Below are positions 1 to 5,731 of a DNA stretch of 8,844 bases, one piece after another. How positions within the stretch are numbered: the first letter of the stretch is position 1; every line of letters starts with the position of its first letter. The position numbers and the translations under genes were made by a program. Source of the DNA: Thermoleophilia bacterium (lineage in GTDB: Bacteria > Actinomycetota > Thermoleophilia > Gaiellales > SKUG01); assembly GCA_020438525.1 (NCBI GenBank), contig JAGQUL010000285.1:1-8844 (forward strand), in the 5' to 3' direction. The notes beneath the pieces were generated by a model. It worked only from the letters and a program-made list of their open reading frames with translations, had not been told where the DNA came from and did no database searches.

Positions 1-281
1 GTGACGCGCTCGTCGATCGATGCGTACTGCTCGGCGTTGCTGGATGCGCCGCATCCAGTGACGAACACGCGCCCGTCGGTGTCGATTCCGTCCACCATGC
101 GGCGCACGCGCTTGCGGGACTTCTTCTCGGCCTCGCCGGTGATGCAGCAGGTGTTGACGACGCGGACCTGCGCGCCCTCTGCGTCTTCGACGTGCCCGGC
201 GGCGGCGAGCGCGTCGCCGATCGCCTGCGCGTCGGTGTGGCTGATCTTGCAGCCGAGGAAGTCGACGTCGTAACCGGTCAT
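1..281 (-). CDS. mtaB: MtaB-type tRNA methylthiotransferase, N-terminal part (runs off the left edge)
   Basis: The 93 visible residues form the N-terminal methylthiotransferase domain of the MiaB/MtaB/RimO radical-SAM family. MtaB converts t6A37 to ms2t6A37 in tRNAs reading ANN codons. The three cysteines expected to hold the auxiliary 4Fe-4S cluster are visible: C11 in LGCKISHTDA, C45 in VVNTCCITGEAEKKSRK, and C77 in VFVTGCGAS. The NTCxxT...KSRK pattern and the place after rsmE favour MtaB over MiaB or RimO. The radical-SAM CxxxCxxC and TRAM domains would lie beyond base 1 and cannot be checked. The ATG at 279-281 overlaps the stop of the upstream PAP2 gene by 4 bases (ATGA), and no clear Shine-Dalgarno sequence precedes it, so translation is probably coupled. 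An extra cysteine, C46, follows the expected ligand C45. MtaB itself is less certain than the family. Confidence 0.85.
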   Translation of the reverse strand, partial: MTGYDVDFLGCKISHTDAQAIGDALAAAGHVEDAEGAQVRVVNTCCITGEAEKKSRKRVRRMVDGIDTDGRVFVTGCGASSNAEQYASIDERV

Positions 282-973
282 GCCACGTTGATCGTAGCCG
301 CTCCGAGGATCGTGTCGCGGCGTGCGAGCACCGATTCGGCCGCGGCGATGCCGAGGCGGGCCCCGGCGATCACGTCGGATGCGAAGTGCACGCCGGCATA
401 GATGCGCGAGATCGCGACCTCGCGCGCGAGCTGCCACGCCTGCGGCTCGAGGGTCGGATCGAGCCGGGCGATCACTCGGGCCGCAGCGAAGGCGCGGGCC
501 GCGTGCGCCGACGGGTACGACGAGTCCCCGGGCCGTGGCGTGCGCCCCACGACATCGATCGACGGGTCGAGCTGGTACGGCCGCTGACGCTGCCAGCGCC
601 GCTTGCCGATCCCGGCCTGCGTGCTGGCTGCCGCGAGCGCGGCGCCCACGAGCGTCTGCACCGCGGCTTGTTCGTGGCCGGCGACGTGCACCGCAAGCTC
701 ACGCCACACGGCGGTCGCGCCGTGGCGATCCATGGCGCGCGCCCACGCGTCGCCCGCCTCGCTGCGCTGGGCAAGCAGCTCACGCGTGATCGCGATGTCA
801 CGCAGGTGCCCGGGGGACTCGGGGGCGTGCGGGTCACCGAGTCGATTCAGTCGTGTGCCGCGATGGGTCGTGCCGGGCAGCGCGATGTGCGGGACGTGGA
901 GGTCGGCCGGCATCGGCGCTCCGGCCGAGATCGGGCGCTCGACGCATCGCTGCGCGGCGAGCGGCAGCATCAT
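278..973 (-). CDS. PAP2-superfamily phosphatase, second of a tandem pair
   Basis: This 231-residue protein carries the full PAP2/acid phosphatase signature: KRRWQRQRP (K124, R131, P132), SYPSAH (residues 152-157, catalytic-type H157), and SRIYAGVHFASD (S189, R190, H196, D200). Family members remove phosphate from lipid or small soluble substrates through a phosphohistidine, and vanadium haloperoxidases share the fold. It has neither a convincing signal peptide nor the six membrane spans of lipid phosphatases, so it looks soluble; the substrate is unknown. It is a full-length paralogue of the gene just upstream. The start at 971-973 gives a 4-base ATGA overlap with that gene and has GGGAG at 984-988, 10 bases ahead. 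A rival start is the ATG at 911-913, giving 211 residues, with GGAG at 919-922 and an N-terminus (MPADLHVP) more like the paralogue's internal MPKIPGLPG. The stop overlaps the mtaB start. Confidence 0.85.
   Translation of the reverse strand: MMLPLAAQRCVERPISAGAPMPADLHVPHIALPGTTHRGTRLNRLGDPHAPESPGHLRDIAITRELLAQRSEAGDAWARAMDRHGATAVWRELAVHVAGHEQAAVQTLVGAALAAASTQAGIGKRRWQRQRPYQLDPSIDVVGRTPRPGDSSYPSAHAARAFAAARVIARLDPTLEPQAWQLAREVAISRIYAGVHFASDVIAGARLGIAAAESVLARRDTILGAATINVA
903..928 (-). repeat. Perfect 8-bp inverted repeat around the alternative start of the second PAP2 gene
   Basis: TCGGCCGG (903-910) and CCGGCCGA (921-928) are perfect inverted copies separated by 10 bases. On the coding strand the loop holds the in-frame ATG at 911-913 and part of the GGAG motif ahead of it. 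It could be an RNA hairpin that controls initiation or only a product of GC-rich coding sequence; it lies inside the reading frame if the 973 start is used. Confidence 0.3.
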
Positions 974-1791
974 GCCGCGGCTGCTCCCGCGGCGGCATCG
1001 AACGCGCCGTTGCGAGCGTCGCGAACGACCTGTGCGGCGGCGTCGCGGAGGCTGTGGCCGCGGTGCACGGCGTTGAGGATCGCGTCTGCCACGCCGGTGC
1101 CGAGCAGTGCGCCCATGACCACGTCGGTCGGGTAGTGGACGCCCGCATAGACGCGCGATGCTGCGACCTGGGTCGCGAGCTTGTAGGCATCGCCGGCGAG
1201 CTCGGGCGCGACGCGTGCGATCACGCGGGCACCGGCAAATGCCGAGCTCGAGTGACCGGACGGGTAGGACGCGGATCGAGGCAGCTGCACCGGCGGCTTG
1301 ATCGACGGGTCGACCTGGAACGGTCGCGGCCGGTCGTACTTCGACTTGGCGATCTGCGTGACCGCGGCGGTCGCTGCGAGCACCGTGCCGAGCAGCGCCG
1401 TGTCGAGCCAGCCCCGGACCGTTCCGGACGTGGCGCGGTGCTGCCTGGCGAACGTCATCCATGCCTGGAACGCGCCGGTGCGCGCCATCGTGTCGGCCCA
1501 CGCATCGCCCTTCGCGGTGCGCAGCTTCTGCGCACCCTTCACGAATGCCATGTCGGCGCGGTCGGCGACCGATCCGGGCTTCGGTGGCGCGAGCAGCTTG
1601 CCGAGCGAGATGCCCGAGTCGCCGCGACCCGGCAGCCCCGGGATCTTCGGCATCACGATGCCCTCGGGCGCGTTCTCGGAGTCGACCTCTACGGCCGCGG
1701 CGTCTGGCACGGCGCCGTGGTGAGCGGCGGGCACGGGTGCGGCGGCAACAGTGGACCGGAGGGCTGGGGCGGCATCAGTCGTGAGGTGCAT
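970..1791 (-). CDS. PAP2-superfamily phosphatase, first of a tandem pair
   Basis: This 273-residue protein has every PAP2 motif: KSKYDRPRP (K149, R156, P157), SYPSGH (175-180, H180), and SRVYAGVHYPTD (S212, R213, H219, D223). The spacing resembles soluble class A bacterial acid phosphatases and haloperoxidase-like PAP2 proteins more than membrane lipid phosphatases. Residues 1-46 are rich in Ala, Pro and Val and do not look like a signal peptide; residues 47-60 (MPKIPGLPGRGDSG) align with the N-terminus of the paralogue. Only one short hydrophobic stretch is seen (about 131-145). No Shine-Dalgarno sequence precedes the ATG at 1789-1791. The internal ATG at 1651-1653 has GAGGG at 1661-1665, 7 bases ahead, and would give 227 residues; it is a real alternative. 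The gene sits 55 bases after the rsmE-like stop and overlaps the next PAP2 gene by 4 bases. The substrate is not identifiable. Confidence 0.87.
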   Translation of the reverse strand: MHLTTDAAPALRSTVAAAPVPAAHHGAVPDAAAVEVDSENAPEGIVMPKIPGLPGRGDSGISLGKLLAPPKPGSVADRADMAFVKGAQKLRTAKGDAWADTMARTGAFQAWMTFARQHRATSGTVRGWLDTALLGTVLAATAAVTQIAKSKYDRPRPFQVDPSIKPPVQLPRSASYPSGHSSSAFAGARVIARVAPELAGDAYKLATQVAASRVYAGVHYPTDVVMGALLGTGVADAILNAVHRGHSLRDAAAQVVRDARNGAFDAAAGAAAA

Positions 1792-1826
1792 GCGCGCGAG
1801 CGTACGCGTTCGGGCGCGCGCGTGCG
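1786..1826. other. Alternating purine-pyrimidine runs between rsmE and the first PAP2 gene
   Basis: Three runs of strict purine-pyrimidine alternation occupy 1786-1798, 1800-1809 and 1814-1826, that is 36 of 41 bases. They fill most of the short gap after the rsmE-like gene and reach the PAP2 start codon. Such GC/GT alternation can adopt Z-DNA under negative supercoiling. No promoter hexamers, terminator hairpin or ribosome binding site could be recognised in this gap. Confidence 0.4.
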
Positions 1827-1846
1827 GCAGTCGGGACAGGTGCTCG

Positions 1847-2572
1847 TCAGGTTCGCGGCGCGTGCATGGCCGCGATTGCCACCGCGACCGCGGCGGCGAG
1901 CTCGGCGCGCAGGATGCTGTGGCCGAGGCGGGCGCGATGCCACCCGGTCGCGGCAAGCTCGTCGACGAGCCCGGCTGGAAAGCCGCTCGCACCGCCGATC
2001 AGCAGGCGAGTCGGCGTGCTCGATCCGCGCGCCACGAGGGCGCCGTCGAGCAGCTCGTCGGCGTCGGCATCCACCACGATCCCGGGCGGGAGCGCCCGCA
2101 GGTCGTCGACTCCGATCGGTTGCACGACGGTCGGCACGGCCGCGCGTTTGGCCTGCTTGGCGGCGCTCGTCGCGACTCGTGCGAGCCGCTCGGCGCGCTG
2201 CTCGACCTTCGCCCGGTCGCGGTCGCTGGCCACGATCGGGACGATCCGGGTGGCGCCGGCCTGCACCGCTGCATCGACGAGCTCGTCGGTGCGGCCGCCG
2301 ACCGTCACGAACGCGAGCAGCTCGACCTGCGGGTCGTGCAGCTCGCCCACCTGCTCGTCGAGCATCACGGCGCCGCTCGTGCCGTCGAACGCCGCGCTCC
2401 AGGCCACGCCGTCGCGGTCGACGACCTCGACGCGTTCCTGGGTCTGCGCGCCGTGCAGCACGCGGGCGTGGTGCTGGTCGGATGCCGCGAGCTCGATCCG
2501 TGCGCCGGGCGTGCCGGGCACGTCCACGAAGAACCGGAACACGTGTCGGTCGCCGCGATCCACGTCGCTCAC
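1847..2572 (-). CDS. rsmE: RsmE-like 16S rRNA (uracil1498-N3)-methyltransferase, divergent
   Basis: RsmE is a SPOUT (trefoil-knot) methyltransferase that makes m3U1498 in 16S rRNA using S-adenosylmethionine. The 241-residue length, position directly after prmA, N-terminal PUA-like part (DQHHARVLHG, 32-41), RxxRVATSAAKQAKR region (residues about 129-143) and C-terminal LGHSILRAE (216-224) all fit. Key motifs are eroded, however. The usual GPEGGF of the SAM-binding knot reads GGASGF (193-198), the usual KATELG helix reads AAVQAGATRIVP (101-112), and the ETA after ILR reads ELA. It may be a diverged active enzyme, or have altered or lost activity. The start is a GTG at 2570-2572, which overlaps the prmA stop by 4 bases (GTGA). 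An in-frame GTG four codons further in is the alternative. The stop is 55 bases before the first PAP2 gene. Confidence 0.8.
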   Translation of the reverse strand: MSDVDRGDRHVFRFFVDVPGTPGARIELAASDQHHARVLHGAQTQERVEVVDRDGVAWSAAFDGTSGAVMLDEQVGELHDPQVELLAFVTVGGRTDELVDAAVQAGATRIVPIVASDRDRAKVEQRAERLARVATSAAKQAKRAAVPTVVQPIGVDDLRALPPGIVVDADADELLDGALVARGSSTPTRLLIGGASGFPAGLVDELAATGWHRARLGHSILRAELAAAVAVAIAAMHAPRT

Positions 2573-3429
2573 CAGATCGACTTGTGGCGCATCGCCTCGG
2601 CGTGCTCGCGTGCGTCCTCGAGCACCACCGCGGCCCAGCCGTCGCGGTCGCGTCGTTCGCGCAGCACGTAGCCGACCTTCTCGTAGGCGGCGACGCAGTC
2701 GTCGACCTGCGAGCGCAGGAGCCCGCTCAGCACCAGGCGCGGCGCGGTCATCTTCGGTGCGATCCGCACGAGCGGCTCGAGCAGCACGTTGGCGAGCACG
2801 ATGTCGGCCTTCGGGATGTCGTCCTGCAGCGCGTCGAGCACGCGTGCCTGCACGAGCGTGTCCACGTCGTTGCGCCGCAGGTTGTCGAACGTCGACTCGA
2901 TCGCGACCGGGTCGTTGTCGACCGCGGTGACGGGGCCGAACCCGAGCTTCGCGGCCGCGATCGCGAGCACGCCGCTGCCGCAGCCGAGGTCGAGCACGCT
3001 CGCCTTGGGCTGCTGCTGCAGGAGCGTGAGCACGAGCCGCGTCGTGGGGTGCGCGCCGGTGCCGAATCCCTGCGCAGGCTCGATCACGATCTTCCGCATC
3101 CCGGCCGGAGCATCGTCGAGCTGCCAGGGCGGTCCAACCCACAGGTCGCCGATCACGACGCTCTGGTGGAACTCCTTCCAGCGCTCGTCCCAGTCGGACG
3201 GGACGATCGTGACCTGTGCCTCGCCCACCACGTCGATCCCGGCGCCGGCGAGCCACGACGTGAAGCGGCCCTCGTCACCAGCGGGAAGGAACACCGCGAA
3301 GCGGGCGCCCTGGTCGTCGTCCTCCTGCTGGAAGCCGCCGGGGCTGAACTCCCCCACGGCCAGCTCGGCCGCCTCGACCTGCTCGGGCGCGACGCGCACC
3401 GAGACCTCGACCAGCGACTCGCCGGTCAC
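2569..3429 (-). CDS. prmA: Ribosomal protein L11 methyltransferase PrmA
   Basis: PrmA trimethylates ribosomal protein L11 with S-adenosylmethionine. The 286 residues match the usual length. The N-terminal L11-binding part (about 1-95) contains [11 protein letters not shown] (78-88). The linker and substrate region reads [19 protein letters not shown] (116-134). The Rossmann methyltransferase core follows: motif [20 protein letters not shown] (145-163), the acidic AVDNDP (169-174), and [13 protein letters not shown] (208-220) at the catalytic loop. One small departure is GFGTG where AFGTG is common. The start is a GTG at 3427-3429 that overlaps the dnaJ stop by 4 bases (GTGA), and no strong Shine-Dalgarno sequence precedes it, which suggests coupled translation from dnaJ. 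The stop in turn overlaps the rsmE-like start. The gene follows dnaJ as in many bacteria. Confidence 0.95.
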   Translation of the reverse strand: MTGESLVEVSVRVAPEQVEAAELAVGEFSPGGFQQEDDDQGARFAVFLPAGDEGRFTSWLAGAGIDVVGEAQVTIVPSDWDERWKEFHQSVVIGDLWVGPPWQLDDAPAGMRKIVIEPAQGFGTGAHPTTRLVLTLLQQQPKASVLDLGCGSGVLAIAAAKLGFGPVTAVDNDPVAIESTFDNLRRNDVDTLVQARVLDALQDDIPKADIVLANVLLEPLVRIAPKMTAPRLVLSGLLRSQVDDCVAAYEKVGYVLRERRDRDGWAAVVLEDAREHAEAMRHKSIW

Positions 3430-4565
3430 GGGCGCACCATGCGCCGCAGGCGGTCGAACAGGCCTTCCTTGTCGCGGTAGATGCGGTCGTCCTCGAGCGC
3501 CTCGAAGCGTGCCATCGCGTCGCGCTGCTCGGGCGACAGGTCCTTCGGCACGCGCACGTTGCAGAAGACGACGAGGTCGCCGCGGTCGGGCGCGCCGCCG
3601 CTGCCGGTGTTGCCGCGCAGGCGGCCGGCGCCGAGCCCGCGCAGCACCATCCGCGTGCCTGGCTGGGTTCCGGCGGGGACGTCAACGTCACGGTCGTCGC
3701 CGTCGACCGTCGGGACCTGTGCGACGGTGCCGAGCGTCGCCTGGGCGAGGGTGAGGTCGAGCACGGTCACGAGGTCGTCGCCCTCGCGGATGAATCGCTC
3801 GTCGGCCTCCACGTGCACGTCGACGTAGAGGTTGCCGGCGGGTCCGCCGTTGGAGCCCACGCCGCCTCGACCGGTGAGGCGGATCCGCTGGCCGTCCTGG
3901 ATGCCGGCTGGGATGCCCACGGCGACGGTGCGCTGCTCGGGCTGCTCGCCGGTGCCCGAGCAGGACGGGCACGGGTCGGTGATCGTGCGGCCGCTGCCTG
4001 CGCAAGCGGGGCAGGGACGTTCCTGGACGACCTGGCCGAAGATCGAGCGCGAGACCTGGCGAACGGCGCCGTGGCCGGCGCAGGTCTCGCAGGTCTTCAC
4101 GCCCTCGGGTGTGGCGGCGCCGGATCCGTCGCAGGTCGCGCAGGTTCCGGTCGCGGTGAAGTGCAGCTCGCGTTCGGCGCCGAGCACGGCGTCGCGGAAG
4201 TCGAGGTTGACCGCGACGTGCACGTCCTCGCCGCGGCCGCCGGCGGTCGCGCCGCCACGGCCGCCGAAGAGGTCCTCGCCGAAGAAGGCGCCGAAGATGT
4301 CGGCGATCGAGCCGAAGTTGGCGAACTGCGGCTCCCAGCCGCCCTGCTTGAGGCCGGCCTCGCCGTAGCGGTCGTAGATGCCGCGACGCTCGTCGTCGCT
4401 GAGCACCTCGTACGCCTCGGTGACGCGTCGGAACTGCTCCTCGGCGTCGGGCTCGTCGCTCACGTCGGGGTGCAGCTCGCGCGCCTTGCGGCGGTACGCG
4501 CGCTTGATGTCGCTGGCGTCCGCGTCCTTCGCGACTCCCAGCAGCTCGTAGAAATCCTGCGCCAT
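3426..4565 (-). CDS. dnaJ: Chaperone protein DnaJ (type I Hsp40)
   Basis: DnaJ delivers unfolded clients to DnaK and stimulates its ATPase. The 379 residues hold all type I parts in order: the J domain (about 1-70) with HPD at 32-34; a Gly/Phe-rich linker (about 71-112, with [13 protein letters not shown]); four CxxCxGxG zinc-binding repeats beginning at C142, C159, C185 and C199; and the C-terminal client-binding domains, ending in a dimerisation tail. The start is a choice. The ATG at 4563-4565 gives the canonical [11 protein letters not shown]; an in-frame ATG at 4575-4577 and a GTG at 4596-4598 would add 4 or 11 residues. None has a strong Shine-Dalgarno sequence. The gene follows hrcA closely and overlaps prmA by 4 bases. 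No dnaK or grpE lies nearby, so this is probably the HrcA-linked DnaJ (the DnaJ2 arrangement of actinobacteria) rather than the dnaK-operon copy. Confidence 0.96.
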   Translation of the reverse strand: MAQDFYELLGVAKDADASDIKRAYRRKARELHPDVSDEPDAEEQFRRVTEAYEVLSDDERRGIYDRYGEAGLKQGGWEPQFANFGSIADIFGAFFGEDLFGGRGGATAGGRGEDVHVAVNLDFRDAVLGAERELHFTATGTCATCDGSGAATPEGVKTCETCAGHGAVRQVSRSIFGQVVQERPCPACAGSGRTITDPCPSCSGTGEQPEQRTVAVGIPAGIQDGQRIRLTGRGGVGSNGGPAGNLYVDVHVEADERFIREGDDLVTVLDLTLAQATLGTVAQVPTVDGDDRDVDVPAGTQPGTRMVLRGLGAGRLRGNTGSGGAPDRGDLVVFCNVRVPKDLSPEQRDAMARFEALEDDRIYRDKEGLFDRLRRMVRP

Positions 4566-4610
4566 GCGCGTGTCCATGCCATCCACGGTCGGTTCCACCT
4601 GCGAGCGGCA

Positions 4611-4616
4611 ATCGTA
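4611..4616 (-). promoter_or_regulatory. Possible -10 element ahead of dnaJ
   Basis: On the coding strand TACGAT fits the TAnnnT pattern of a -10 box. It ends 12 bases before the GTG at 4596-4598, so a transcript from it would have a very short or no leader. The hexamer 17 bases upstream (TCGCTG) does not resemble a -35 box. One hexamer match in a 34-67 base gap is weak evidence. Confidence 0.15.
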
Positions 4617-4632
4617 TCGCAGGCGAAGCCGA

Positions 4633-5682
4633 TCAGCGACCGTACAGCTCGGCGGCCACGTCGCTCAGGCCACCGGCCGCGGCCGTGACCATGCGTGATG
4701 CGAGCACGTAGTCCATCGAGCGGGGACCGATCAGCCCGACCATCCCGAGCGGACGCGCGTCGACGCCATAGGCCGCGCCCACCACGCTCAGGCGCTGCAG
4801 CTCGGGGATCTGGTTCTCGCAGCCGATCCGGATCGACACGCCGCGCGTGCGCGCCGGCTGCACGTGGAGCGCACCGCGATCGACGATGGGTCGCAGCGCC
4901 TCGAGCAGGCGGCGTCGCTCGTCGAGCATCGCCACCAGCTGCAGCACCCGCTGCACGTCGTCGTCGTGCTGCGCCAGCTCCGCGCCGGCCGCGCCACCCA
5001 CCAGCAGCTCCTGTCCGCCGTCGTCGAGCTCGTCGAACACCGGTGCGAGCAGCGCCAGCATCTGCAGCTCCGCCGGGGCAAGCTCGGGATGCCGCAGCCG
5101 CGATCGCACGCGATGGTCGCCGATCGCCAGTCCCGACACCTGCTCGTTCAGGTACTCCCCCGCCCAGTCGACCAGCCCGGGGTCCACGGGCGCGCCGGTC
5201 GAGACGACGTGGCGGGCGACGTCGCCCGCAGCCGTGATCACGACCGCCACGAGCACGTTCGGCTGCAGCTGCAGCACCTCGACGTGACGGATCACCGCGC
5301 CGCTCGGTCGTGGAGCCGTGATCACGCTCAGCAGCCCGGTCACCTCCGCGAGCCGGCGGGTCGTCTCCACGAGTGCCTCGTCGATGCGGGCGCCCGGGTC
5401 GTCCACCACCACCGCGTCGCCGCGGCGCGCGATCGGCACGTCCATCAGCTCGTCGACGTAGAGCCGGTAGCCACGATCGGTCGGCACGCGCCCAGCGCTG
5501 GTGTGCGGGTGCTCGAGCAGTCCGAGCTGCTCGAGGCGACCGAGTTCGTAGCGGACCGTGGATGCCGACGCATCGACGTGCCCCTCGTCGACGAGCAGCT
5601 TCGATCCCACGGGTCGACCGGTCGCGTGGTGGAGTTCCACCACGGCCTTGAGGATCCGTGCCTGTCGGTCGGTGAGCTGCAT
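4633..5682 (-). CDS. hrcA: Heat-inducible transcription repressor HrcA
   Basis: HrcA represses chaperone genes by binding the CIRCE inverted repeat and is kept active by GroEL in the systems studied. The 349 residues match the family throughout. The N-terminal winged helix begins [16 protein letters not shown] and continues with GRPVGSKLL (22-30), then [16 protein letters not shown] (41-56) and the hallmark [20 protein letters not shown] (58-77). The C-terminal GAF-like part includes [19 protein letters not shown], then [14 protein letters not shown]. The ATG at 5680-5682 is preceded by AAGG four bases upstream, a usable ribosome binding site. The gene lies 49 bases after the C39-like gene, with a strong hairpin in between. 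No CIRCE match (TTAGCACTC-N9-GAGTGCTAA) was found upstream, so autoregulation through CIRCE is not supported here. It probably forms one transcript with dnaJ and the genes below. Confidence 0.96.
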   Translation of the reverse strand: MQLTDRQARILKAVVELHHATGRPVGSKLLVDEGHVDASASTVRYELGRLEQLGLLEHPHTSAGRVPTDRGYRLYVDELMDVPIARRGDAVVVDDPGARIDEALVETTRRLAEVTGLLSVITAPRPSGAVIRHVEVLQLQPNVLVAVVITAAGDVARHVVSTGAPVDPGLVDWAGEYLNEQVSGLAIGDHRVRSRLRHPELAPAELQMLALLAPVFDELDDGGQELLVGGAAGAELAQHDDDVQRVLQLVAMLDERRRLLEALRPIVDRGALHVQPARTRGVSIRIGCENQIPELQRLSVVGAAYGVDARPLGMVGLIGPRSMDYVLASRMVTAAAGGLSDVAAELYGR

Positions 5683-5695
5683 CGCACCTTGGATT

Positions 5696-5725
5696 GTGCC
5701 ACGGTCGACGGCGACCGGATGGCAC
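5696..5725 (-). terminator. 12-bp hairpin between the C39-like gene and hrcA
   Basis: Plus-strand order is GTGCCA (5696-5701), CGGTCG (5702-5707), loop ACGG (5708-5711), CGACCG (5712-5717), a 2-base bulge GA, and TGGCAC (5720-5725). On the transcribed strand it starts 6 bases after the stop of the C39-like gene and ends 13 bases before the hrcA ATG. It lacks a T-run, so it would be a non-classical terminator as proposed for high-GC actinobacteria. A leader attenuator or a repressor site for hrcA is equally possible. Its arms are in the wrong order for CIRCE. Confidence 0.45.
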
Positions 5726-5731
5726 TGCGCG

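Noticed and set aside
278..1501. A 407-residue version of the second PAP2 protein
   Set aside because: The first 176 residues are a frame-shifted reading of the first PAP2 gene. The ATG at 971-973 with its 4-base overlap is the natural boundary.
278..1791. Calling the PAP2 pair vanadium haloperoxidases
   Set aside because: The shared active-site motifs do not separate phosphatases from haloperoxidases, and both proteins are far shorter than characterised haloperoxidases.
1847..3256. Extension of the rsmE-like gene to a 469-residue protein
   Set aside because: The extra N-terminal part is an Arg-rich out-of-frame reading of prmA. The GTG at 2570-2572 overlapping the prmA stop gives the normal RsmE length.
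853..3480. An 875-codon open frame on the plus strand, antisense to the PAP2, rsmE and prmA genes
   Set aside because: It lies opposite four genes with recognisable protein motifs. Its translation is Arg/Ala/Gly-rich with no family resemblance, as expected when high GC removes stop codons from the antisense frame.
5683..5731. A CIRCE operator ahead of hrcA
   Set aside because: The only inverted repeat has arms GTGCCA...TGGCAC, which are in the opposite order to GCACTC...GAGTGC, and no 9-base spacer version is present. One half-site like match (6 of 9) has no partner.
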